A stretch of DNA of 64,000 nucleotides, taken from the NCBI GenBank assembly GCA_038380435.1, contig JAWZYU010000013.1:7763901-7827900 (forward strand), given 5' to 3'. Positions 10,323-18,483 of the stretch are shown one piece after another (position 1 is the stretch's first letter; each line of letters begins with the position of its first letter). The translations under genes were made by a program, and so were the position numbers. The notes beneath the pieces are model-generated. The model did not search any database, was not told the DNA's origin, and was given only the letters and a program-made list of their open reading frames with translations. This stretch comes from Ryuthela nishihirai. Its lineage: Eukaryota > Arthropoda > Arachnida > Araneae > Heptathelidae.

Positions 10323-10767
10323 CACGGAGCAGTTGTGCTCGTCACCCTCCGTTGAATGCTACACTATCCGAACTTCAGACGCTCAGCTGGTTTTGCAGCA
10401 GCAACATTGCAATTAAAGTATGAAGCGAAACAGGATTCGACCTCGTACATTGGAAAAAAGGAACAATTTTTAAAGCCATAAGAAATGTGTAGGGTGTAAT
10501 TCCGTGGAAAAAATACGAAATCTTTATACTTTCTCACTTCAAGCTTGCTTTCTCTATCATAACCCTCGATGCTTGCGAAAATTATCAAAGGTGAATAGAG
10601 GTCTGAATGTACAATCTTCGGAGTTCATTTTACTGTAGATGTCTAATTCGGGCAGGATCCCTCTCCACTTTTAAAATTTAGATCTCACACCAAAACCCGA
10701 TAGTCCTTTCACATTAATATACGTATTTTTATAACCCACGTATTTTAAGTCCTGACCTTTGTACGTC
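10323..10767. repeat. Palindrome spacer, unique loop with an inverted partner at 13.24-13.34 kb
   Basis: The 445-base centre of the palindrome. Its right part (about 10650-10752) is an inverted match to about 13240-13335, including the GATCTAAATTTTAAAAGTGG block. Part of it also resembles 8621-8672 (CCCGATAGTCCTTTCA) in direct orientation. It holds a minus-strand 74-codon frame at 10364-10588 with no recognisable product. Confidence 0.75.
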
Positions 10768-12676
10768 ACCTTTGTACGTCACCAACTTGTGGTGCCCCGC
10801 CATTCAGATCGTATGGGCGTGAGTGTCGAAACGAGGGTAGAAGCACTAGGCACGAATATTTTATTTCATATTCAGGCTCTGGTCAGAACATATAGCGGAT
10901 TCGAAGAAGTATTTCGCTAAATTTTGACTATTAGTCCCATGCAAATAAAATTTCAGCGGATTAGCGTAGGTATGTTGAGAGGATGTGCTCAAGTGAGCCC
11001 TATGTATTTTTTTTTTATAGCTGAAGTGTTAAACTAATACCCCCCTACTCCATTAACGTGTATTCGTGATGGAGCTAAAGTTTTTTTAGGTAGCGTGCTT
11101 TTAACATTCTTACTTTCTACCTCGTACAAAAAAAAAGTTATTTTTTTACTCGATAAACGACGGAAGAGATGATTTTTTAAAAACTGTTTCATCGGATTTT
11201 TCTTCGATCAGTGTTACTCCACAGCCATCTGCAGGGAATCGGTATTAATTGTAATCCCAATAATATGTAAAAACAACAATCTCCCTTTGAATTTCATAGA
11301 TTCCTATTTTAAGTGCGTCTATCAGCAGAAGAATTCCTTCTGTATATCGACAGAAAACTAATTATTTGACTTTCCCATTAGGTTTTTGGACGGAGCCACG
11401 GCTGAGGGGCTGAGCATTCCACCGTTGTCCCCGTGACCTTTGCACACCACTCGCTTGTTGTGTCTTGTCAGGTCACATGGGTATGAGTGTAGAAAGTGTC
11501 GAAACGAGGGCAGAAGATCGCCTCTTGTAAAAGCACTAGGCGCGATCGGAGCATACATGTCAGTTAAGCGGTTTCGTTTGCTAAATTTTGGCTATCAGTC
11601 CCGTTGCAAATATAATTTCAGTCGATTAGTGGAGGTAAGTTGAGAGGGTGCGTGAAGGAATGTATTATTTTTATAGTCGAAGTTTTAAACTAATGTTCCC
11701 CTACTCCGTTAATATGCATTCATGATGAAAGTTTTTTAACATTCTTACTTTCTATAACATTCTACCACGTACAAAAAAGTTATTTTTTACCCGATTTCAT
11801 CAGCATGATGAGACATACGCTCGCACGCAAACGATGGGACAGACGATTTTTTAGCTGATTTTTCTTCAGTGTTTCGTTACTACGTGGAAACACAGATATC
11901 TGACGGCACCAACCCGATGGAGACTAATACGCACAACTCTTGAAGGTTTAGGACGTGTCATTTCAAAAGTATACATGGGGTGTGTTGAAACCTATCGTAA
12001 AGGGTAGAATTGGGAGAACCGTCTCTGGACTTGAGAAAATATCGAGTCCGAAATCCACGATAAAGAGTGCCAGCGAGTTTTTACGATGTAAGACAGCGCT
12101 CCTGATATGGAAGCAGCACAGATCCAAGATTCATTCGTCAATTTGATTCCCCATTGGAAATTTTTTATTTTTGTAGGACTTAACCATCCGTCAGTGAAAC
12201 GTTGTCTGGGGTGAGGATCCGAGCACGGAGTATATTAGGTCGATCCTATCACTCCTCAATATTTTTCATCACGATGAATAAAATCAGATTTTTTAAATTT
12301 TTTACCCATCGGCATTTTCTGCGGGACAGTATTTTAAAAACAGTTACTGCGGATAGTCCTAGTAAGCAACAGCCAACAGTCACGGAGTTAAAAGAAATAA
12401 GTGTTACTGAAACGGACTTAAAATACGTGGGTTATAAAAATACGTATATTAATATGAAAGGACTATCGGGTTCATTATAAGAAATGCATAGAAAAAGCTA
12501 GTTATAAAGAATACGAAGGTTGTAAAAAATGTACTAGGTTAATATCTGAAATGTCTGACCCGTTCGACACGCATCTAAGCCACACGCCATAGTCGAATGC
12601 GTCCGGCTATCGAGCCCAAGATAGCAGGATCAAATCTCACTGTAGGGAAAGGATTTTTTTTTTTTCCGATGAAAGG
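10768..12676 (-). repeat. Palindrome, right arm (1.9 kb)
   Basis: Inverted copy of 8416-10322. The internal direct duplication is visible as about 10770-11235 versus about 11440-11905. The outer end carries open frames on the + strand (11440-11643; 11955-12146; 12202-12480, ending KYVGYKNTYINMKGLSGSL). Immediately after is a short Cys-containing stretch (YKKCIEKASYKEYEGCKKC near 12475-12535) that reads like coding sequence but ends at a stop. None can be named. Confidence 0.92.
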
Positions 12677-13556
12677 TATCTACAGAAAACTGATTTTTAT
12701 TTCGACCGTGGAGTAATTTTTAATAAAGGTGAGGAATATTTTGACGAGTGTTTAATTACTAGGGAGTTGATTAACGGAGTTTGAAAATTTTTCCACTGCA
12801 GACGTGTGTTCTACAAGCAGATTTAACATGTCATCCCTTCAAGTCCTACGAATAATTTAAACCATTATTAATTTCACCCTATTGTATTTTCTGTGGAAAC
12901 AGTTACAGTAAGGGTAGTTCTTCTTGTTCAAAGACGGTATCAACCATTCGGCTAGGACGGGGGGAAAATGCGTTTCGACTGTAGGAAGATTTTTTAATGA
13001 GTGTTTAATTACTAAGGAATTGATTGGTTTACTCGGAAAAATGAATACCGGAGGAGTTTAATAACTGTGAATTTTAATTATAAGGGAATCGTTTACCTAA
13101 ATGAATAGCAGAGGATTTTTAATAGAAAGTGTTTTAATTACTAAGGAATAAATACAACTTTGATTTACTGTCGAGTTTTACAATTTGAAATCCGCATTGG
13201 GCATTCAAAAGAGTTCAGTGGTCTTGTAAAGGATAGATAAAAGAAATAAGTGTTGGTTTTAAAATGGTTATAAAAATACGTATATGAAAAGACTGCCGGT
13301 GTAAGATCTAAATTTTAAAAGTGGAGAGGGAGCCTACCCGCTATAACTATGCTATAAGAGTTGTTAATCCTAACACAATGTGTAAAATTATACTGAAGGT
13401 TGAACATCCCTATAAAATTTACTCTGTTAACTGGGGTGATAGAGAAGAAAAATGTATAGATAGAGAAGAGTTGTGAACAGAAATTGTACGATCGATAATC
13501 CTTTCTACACAAATGAAGTGGTTCTGAAAAGAACCTTTTGTTGTTGTTGTTTTTAA
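12677..13556. other. AT-rich interval of the nested element, no gene seen
   Basis: It contains several short degenerate repeats of the type GTGTTTAATTACTA(A/G)GGA, shared with 14.9-15.6 kb and with the Maverick's right end near 23.0-23.4 kb. No frame of interest begins here apart from the tail of the Cys-rich frame 13315-13680. Confidence 0.6.
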
Positions 13557-13680
13557 TTATCCTACAACCTCCACAATGCCCGCAATCTCTATCGAGGTCA
13601 TGGCATCCTCGACAACCGATAGGTAGCCCATCCTTTTGACGTGGTTTAACGCTTCTACTTCCGCAAAACACACACGGCAT
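13315..13680 (-). CDS. Overlapping Cys-rich (zinc-ribbon-like) frame, uncertain
   Basis: Starts at an ATG at 13680 inside the 108-residue gene below, in another frame. Its first 40 residues hold regularly spaced cysteines: CVFC, CRGCHD, CGHCGGC. That is much denser than chance would usually give and looks like a double zinc ribbon. The remaining 80 residues look like translated AT-rich DNA. Either this is a real second product, or the ancestral protein had a histone-fold part followed by a zinc-binding part and a frameshift now separates them, or it is a shadow. I cannot choose between these. Confidence 0.3.
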   Translation of the reverse strand: MPCVFCGSRSVKPRQKDGLPIGCRGCHDLDRDCGHCGGCRIIKNNNNKRFFSEPLHLCRKDYRSYNFCSQLFSIYTFFFSITPVNRVNFIGMFNLQYNFTHCVRINNSYSIVIAGRLPLHF

Positions 13681-13883
13681 AGAAACTCATGGGCAATGTC
13701 GTATGTTTCTATGACCGCCTCACCTTGCATCGTACTGAGCATATGCAGGATTTTGTCGGTTATAACATTCATTAATGTCTGCAAGCATTCCTCGTAGGTT
13801 ATATCCTTCTGATATGAAGGAATACCTACAGACGCCAATATGCATCGTGCAGTCACATAAAACGATTGACGCGTTCTCGACAT
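13557..13883 (-). CDS. Small protein with histone-fold-like layout
   Basis: A 108-residue frame from the ATG at 13883 (MSRTRQSFYVTARC). Predicted layout: helix 1 at about 4-19 (TRQSFYVTARCILASVG), a loop, a long helix 2 at about 27-53 (DITYEECLQTLMNVITDK onwards to MQG), a short hydrophobic loop AVIETYD, then helix 3 (IAHEFLCRVCF). The long central helix, the T/V-I-x-x-x-D-I turn and the short third helix are the pattern of histone-fold proteins (H4, TAF and NF-Y types). It is the only well-formed gene of the nested element. A TATA sequence at 14519-14526 would lie about 85 bases upstream of the ATG before the retro-insertion at 13923-14461. No sequence search was possible. Confidence 0.4.
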   Translation of the reverse strand: MSRTRQSFYVTARCILASVGIPSYQKDITYEECLQTLMNVITDKILHMLSTMQGEAVIETYDIAHEFLCRVCFAEVEALNHVKRMGYLSVVEDAMTSIEIAGIVEVVG

Positions 13884-13909
13884 TCTACCAGAGACTTTCA
13901 AACTATGAC

Positions 13910-13922
13910 AACTCGAGAGACA
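13910..13922. repeat. Target-site duplication of the 540-bp retro-insertion (left copy)
   Basis: AACTCGAGAGACA, repeated exactly at 14462-14474. Confidence 0.9.
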
Positions 13923-14461
13923 ATGAATCTCTATGTTGCGATCTTATGCAACCACGGCAATTCCCGGTTCCGCCTGACAGCACTACCTGGTTAAGAAAAG
14001 CCATGACCATCTAGAGCCGGGGGCAAGGAATACGCCCTATAGGCGCACCTCAACCCCGGCCTCACATGGCAGCAGTCCTATAGAAGGAAAGCTAACCACC
14101 GGAAGAAACCTTACTTTAATCTATTCCCCGGTTTGCAAATGTGCAAGGATATAAAGATCGAAGCTCGATCGGCACCCGGGGTGGAGACTCTTAGTAAGAC
14201 CCAGACTTTTTGGACAGCTCGTGCCTACTAGGCAAGGGAACCTTTCGGCAGAGCCGTCGAACTGACCACACAGGTCCCTGAGAGGTGAGGTCTCCGACGC
14301 CGTCACCACCCGACTGGCAATCAAGCCGGCCAGCAGCGTCTTCAACCTCGGTTGGCCTTGGCCATGTCCAACCGGGGCCCAACCCGGTCGGCACAGCCTT
14401 CAGCCGGGTTGCTGGGCTCTAGGCCCCCCCACCACGACAAGGTGGTCCCCTAACGGGGGGG
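13923..14461 (-). mobile_element. GC-rich retro-insertion (SINE- or 5'-UTR-like non-LTR sequence)
   Basis: Flanked by a perfect 13-bp duplication. Read on the minus strand it begins with a run of C and the hairpin CCACCTTGTCGTGGTGG, an arrangement common at the 5' ends of some arthropod non-LTR elements. It then runs through GC-rich sequence and ends near GCAACATAGAGATTCATT. It has no tRNA promoter boxes that I can see and no convincing frame. It lies in the presumed 5' leader of the histone-fold-like gene. Shorter sequences with a CCTTGTCG...GGTGG start occur again near 38.47 and 39.88 kb. Confidence 0.65.
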
Positions 14462-14518
14462 AACTCGAGAGACAGACAGAACATTGAGTAGAATGTTCAT
14501 GTCTTAACAAGTCCCTGT

Positions 14519-14562
14519 ATATATAAACAGTGCTCAGCCTTCTGATACGTGTCACTCGCTGG
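14519..14562. promoter_or_regulatory. TATA region of the nested element, direction uncertain
   Basis: TATATATAAA can be read on either strand. On the + strand TATATAAA is followed after 24 bases by TCACTC, the same arrangement as the polymerase promoter of the host Maverick (TATATAAA, 20 bases, TCACTC). On the minus strand it lies at promoter distance from the histone-fold-like gene once the retro-insertion is discounted. It may be a divergent promoter. Confidence 0.35.
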
Positions 14563-14881
14563 TCACTCCACGTTACTTTCCCCTTGTTTTGACGTCACCT
14601 ACCCTTAGAGAACAACAACGTATGAGTAATCACACTGAGCGCTGGACACTCAACCTCCCGGGGCGATTGCATCATGCTACCTGACCGGTAAGAGGACACG
14701 TATGGGCATGATAACACTCCATGTTCCTCCGATTGTGCCACGTACGACTTAAGGAGTTGACAGAATGAAGCTGGGGTAACGCGTTCGACTCTCGTTGCCG
14801 AGAAGAGGTTTTTTTTTTTTTTCGATAAAACGCATCTACAGAAAACTGTTTTATTTCAACCGTACGGTGGTTTTTTTTAAT

Positions 14882-15687
14882 AAATGTAAAGGAATTTTGA
14901 TGAGTGTTTAATTACTAGGGAGTTTAATAGCAAGGAATTTTAATTATAAAGGAATCGTTTAGTAGTCCTGGCTAAATGAATAGCAAAGGGTTTTAATTAC
15001 TAAGGAATAAATACAACTCTGTGAGTTGATTTACAATTTGAGATCTGCATTAGACATTCAAAAAGAGTTGAATGGATTTGTAAAATTTCAGATGAATACA
15101 GGAGATGTATTAAAAATACGCATTGGACGCAGCCTGTTAAATTTTTAAGGGAAGAGAATTTTGGTAAGTGTTTAATTACTAGGGACCTGATTTTCTGTGA
15201 GACGTTACAATTGTATCATCCCTTTCTATGCAATTATTCCGAGTCTTGCATCAGCCGATTTTGTTTAATTACTAGAAAATAAACGAGAAAAAAAAAGTAA
15301 AAACGAGTGTTTAATTATTAGGAAGTTTAATAGCAGGGAATTTTAATTATAAAGGAATCGTTTAGTCTTCCTGGCTAAATGAATAGCAAAGAGTTTTAAT
15401 TACTAAGGAATAAATACAACTCTGTGAGTTGATTTACAATTTGAGATCTGCATTAGACATTCAAAAAGAGTTGAACGGATTTGTAAAATTTCAGGTGAAT
15501 ACAGGAGATGTACTAAAAATACGCATTGGACGCATCCTGTTAAATTTTTAAGGGAAGAGAATTTTGGTAAGTGTTTAATTACTAGGGACCTGATTTTCTG
15601 TGAGACGTTACAATTGTATCATCCCTTTCTATGCAATTATTCTGAGTCTTGCATCAGCCGATCCGAGGGCTTAAACTACAGGTAGGG
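14882..15687 (+). repeat. Two-unit direct repeat, period 403 bp
   Basis: About 360 well-matched bases (for example GGAATCGTTTAGT...CCTGGCTAAATG, then GATCTGCATTAGACATTC) occur at about 14,905-15,262 and again about 403 bases later. The second unit's end is part of the right inverted repeat, so the terminal sequence was duplicated inward. Confidence 0.8.
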
Positions 15688-16273
15688 CTTAAAAGGTCAA
15701 CCGGGGGGTCTGCATCAGGGCTTAAAATATAGGTCAACCATTGGGGGAAAATAAAGAAAAATCGGGAATTAGAGTTAAAATAAGGAGACTTTTCCGAAAA
15801 TAGTACTCTTCATTGTCAACAGAAGGCATCAGGGTTTTTTCATAGGGGGGAAGAAATTTTTAATAGGGGGAGTAATTTTTAATAGGAGGGGGAAATCAAA
15901 GAATTAAAATAAGGGTTTTTGGGGAATTAGTTTTCCCCACAGGCACCAGATGACGCCAGGGGTTTTTTCATAAGGGGGGAGGAATTTTTTTATAAAGGGG
16001 GAAATCAAAAATCGAAGAATTAGAATAAAAATAGGGTTTTTTTTGGGAAAATAGTACTTCTCATTGTCAACAGGTGACGCCACTGAGGGTGAAAGGGGGT
16101 TTAATAAAGGGGAGGAATTATTAATTATTAATAAAGGGGCGTGGCCTGTTACGTAATGATTATGTAATGATTACGCCATGTTGCGTCATAGGGGGAGGGG
16201 CGGAAGTGGGCGTGGTCGGTGACGTCATAGGGGGAGCACTAGTGGGGGATCGGTGGAATGGCATGATACTACT
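15515..16273 (-). repeat. Nested element, right terminal inverted repeat
   Basis: Inverse of 7635-8401. It ends GGCATGATACTACT followed by the AACGCA duplication. Confidence 0.9.
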
Positions 16274-16626
16274 AACGCATATCACAATTGTTTATTCGTG
16301 GAGGTCATCATAAAAATATCACGATTGTCCTGATCTTGCAAAATCTGTTTTTAAAGGGAAGACATTCGAGGACTATATCACTCAATGCTCACTATATGTT
16401 TTTATTTCTCAACTGTCGGGATGCTTCACAAATAACGCACCTGGCAAGACAAGTATTTCCACATCAATCCAAACTCCTGACCGATGCTTATACACTTGCT
16501 ACACAGCCTCCCTGTGGCTATTTGTGCGTGGACCTCCATCCCAGAACGTTGGACGGTGAAAGGCTCCGTGCCAAGATTCTTCCATCTGAAGATCCTGAAA
16601 TACTTTACGTTCCAAATGAAAGTTAA
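16274..16626 (+). pseudogene. Packaging ATPase, C-terminal half
   Basis: Continues the ATPase gene after the nested element: LFIRGGHHKNITIVLILQN, then ISLNAHYMFLFLNCRD and ITHLARQVFP, the sensor and arginine-rich blocks typical of Polinton/A32-type packaging ATPases. The frame ends at the TAA at 16624-16626 and shows no further lesion, so the gene was probably intact until the insertion. The next gene starts 11 bases before this stop. Confidence 0.9.
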
Positions 16627-16939
16627 ATCTCAAGGCCCATTCCTTCAGTGTTTACCTAAACTTGGGGGAAAGCAGCGTACTGCGCTGTTGAAACATATCT
16701 CCGATCCCCAGATGTATGCTCTATGTGAAGTGTGTAATAATTTCTTAAAAGGCAATATTCCTGTCTCTCAGCGAGTATTAAAGAATTTACGTCAGCACAA
16801 GATGGTCATAAGAAGTTTAGCTTCCAAACGTGCATCTTTCCATCACAAGAAACGTCTCCTGCAAAAGGGATCGAGATTTCTACTCCCTCTTCTTACGGCG
16901 GCCTTACCCCTGCTGGTCTCCTTATTTAGAAAAAAATGA
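16616..16939 (+). CDS. Small basic Polinton protein with hydrophobic C-terminal tail
   Basis: A 107-residue intact frame from the ATG at 16616 (MKVKSQGPFLQCLPKL). The body has QRTALLKHISDPQMY, LCEVCNNFLKGNIPVS and KKRLLQKGSRF. The tail LLPLLTAALPLLVSLFRKK is a short hydrophobic or amphipathic helix with a basic end. This family recurs next to Polinton and adintovirus-like capsid genes in many animals and is thought to be virion-associated and perhaps membrane-active; the role is inference. The overlap with the ATPase stop suggests translation from the same transcription unit. Confidence 0.65.
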   Translation: MKVKSQGPFLQCLPKLGGKQRTALLKHISDPQMYALCEVCNNFLKGNIPVSQRVLKNLRQHKMVIRSLASKRASFHHKKRLLQKGSRFLLPLLTAALPLLVSLFRKK

Positions 16940-17646
16940 TTTCGGTGAAAGCAGTGCAGAGGAAAAACATAAGAAAAAAAGTGTGTGATTTGGACTCAGA
17001 GATGAAGAAAATACTTGAATCTGAAGTTGATGATAAAACTGAAAAGTACCTGGCTGTACTGAAAAATTACCTGTTATTTAATCGACAATTGGAAACCCCC
17101 CACGAAGTAAAGGTCACCATCCCCCACAAAGTAAAGGTCAACATCCCCGAGAACCCATAGCAGAGTTGGGTTGGGTTGTTTTACCTCTGAGCGGCACTTT
17201 TTTGCACTCCATGGGCTAAATGGCCAGGTCACATGGACCCCGAAGGCTCAGAGAAGGTTGGGGGAGGGGACCCACTGGAACAGCTGTTGGGAGACAGATG
17301 GTAGCCTCCCGTCAAGGCAATCCAGCGTGTTCTTTAACGTGCACAGGGTATGGCTCTCCCGCACACGGGGCCATGGCTTAACATCCCATCCGATGGACGG
17401 CGGCCTTTCCAAGCCCATCGGTGTCCCCTACTGACCGTGGGCAGGGCGGGGAATTTTGCGGAGATAAATCTCAACGCTGACCCAGCTGGGACTCGAACCT
17501 GGGAACTGCAGATTACGAGCCTGGCGCGCTACCGACTGAGCCACCCCTGCCCCCCCAGAGCAGAGAATTTTGCTCATCCTCCAATGAGCGACTTTGTTCC
17601 CATCCGACGTAAGAAAAGGAAGTTATTTGAATGGACTTCATATTGA
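16936..17646 (+). pseudogene. Last + strand Maverick gene, split by a SINE
   Basis: Starts ATGATTTCG (MISVKAVQRKNIRKK), overlapping the previous stop. It has a charged, helix-prone N-terminal part and a 27-base internal duplication near 17098-17150 (PHEVKVTI / PHKVKVNI). A TAG at 17158-17160 now ends the frame just before the SINE insertion. After the SINE the expected basic C-terminus (SDFVPIRRKKRKLFEW, about 17585-17640) is still readable in another frame. The protein family is common in Polintons, but its function is not known to me. Confidence 0.5.
17166..17558 (-). mobile_element. SINE-T copy 1 (tRNA-Thr-like SINE)
   Basis: Flanked by AGCAGAG (17159-17165 and 17559-17565). On the minus strand it begins with a tRNA-like head: GGTGGCTCAGTCGGTAGCG (A box), a CGT at the anticodon position, and GGTTCGAGTCCCAGC (B box). 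About 310 bases follow, with CCGATGGGCTTGGAAAGGCC and TGACCTGGCCATTTAGCCC, ending near GTAAAACAACCCAAC. The same unit recurs at 27.6, 29.1, 34.6, 50.1 and 55.2 kb. Confidence 0.92.
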
Positions 17647-17767
17647 AGATATCTGTAAAAAACTTTCCAAGACCTGTGTGCTTGAAGACTTGTATTAAAA
17701 TTCTGTATTAAAAATGTGTGATAAAAAACGAAGTATTAAAAATGTAAAACAATGTATTAAGATATCC

Positions 17768-17773
17768 AATAAA
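17768..17773 (+). terminator. Polyadenylation signal for the + strand Maverick genes
   Basis: AATAAA about 125 bases after the last structural gene, in the AT-rich gap where the two convergent units meet. Confidence 0.5.
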
Positions 17774-18030
17774 AGAAATTAAAACTGATATTCGCCTTTT
17801 GTAGGTTTTATAAATGTCATCCATAGAAACATTATCTTGCTGATCCATCTTTTTTATTCACATAAATATAATGTTGAAGATTGGAAAATAAAGAGACTGG
17901 TTTTTAAAAAAACATTTATTAAGCTAAATGGCACAGTATATTTCAATGCAGACAATAGTTTGGTAATTGTAGTGGAAGCTTCAATAAAAACAGTACTGAT
18001 ATTTACAAACGTTTCATAACATTAACAATT

Positions 18031-18183
18031 CTACAGCAAGTGAGCCATGAAATAGATGGCGCCTAGTGCAGACGCAGTCGCAGCTCCGACTTCCGCTAAT
18101 GCGAATGCAAGCATCGCTGGCACGCGCTGCCGGCTCAAAACCGGAAGTGTGATAGGGGGCGCTGGTGTAGGCAGAGAGCGCAT
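18031..18183 (-). CDS. Possible 50-residue membrane protein
   Basis: A minus-strand frame from the ATG at 18183 to the TAG at 18031-18033. The N-terminus is proline-rich (MRSLPTPAPPITLPVL) and the C-terminus is one hydrophobic segment, MLAFALAEVGAATASALGAI then YFMAHLL. The region is a GC-rich island in AT-rich flanks, which suggests retained coding content. It lies 300 bases beyond the end of the polymerase gene, on the same strand. A second hydrophobic reading frame overlaps further upstream, so an older, longer protein may have been frameshifted. Confidence 0.35.
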   Translation of the reverse strand: MRSLPTPAPPITLPVLSRQRVPAMLAFALAEVGAATASALGAIYFMAHLL

Positions 18184-18483
18184 AGTGGAGAGCCAATGAA
18201 AATGCGGCTGCGATCGTGATAGCTTCGCATACCTGGCTGCGGGTTAGATTGACAGCTCGCTAGCAAGCGACATATTTTTCTGCAATATGTCATTAACATT
18301 TTTTAAAAACAGATTTTGTTTTTCTGAAGTATGCTAAATACACACAATTAAAAATACTTTTTCAGCAATACGCTATTAACATTTTAAAATCACATTTAAA
18401 AACCACATTTAAAAAACGAGCAATATGGTAAATACACATTTTAAAAATACTTTTATAAATTATTATGTACAATAAAAATCAAC

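Larger units (their letters stand above)
7635..16273. mobile_element. Nested 8639-bp Polinton-like non-autonomous element with giant palindrome
   Basis: Bounded by AGTAGTATCATGCC and its inverse, flanked by a perfect 6-bp duplication, and carrying inverted repeats of about 760 bp that resemble those of the surrounding Maverick (same CRE, CACGCCC and subterminal motifs). No integrase, polymerase, capsid, protease or ATPase gene is visible inside, so it must have moved with enzymes supplied by a Polinton. Contents from left to right: inverted repeat, palindrome 8416-12676, an AT-rich stretch, a small minus-strand gene at 13557-13883, a retro-insertion at 13923-14461, a TATA region, a 403-bp-period direct repeat, inverted repeat. 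Its arms and terminal repeats differ from each other by only a few percent by eye, so it is younger than its host Maverick. Confidence 0.88.
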
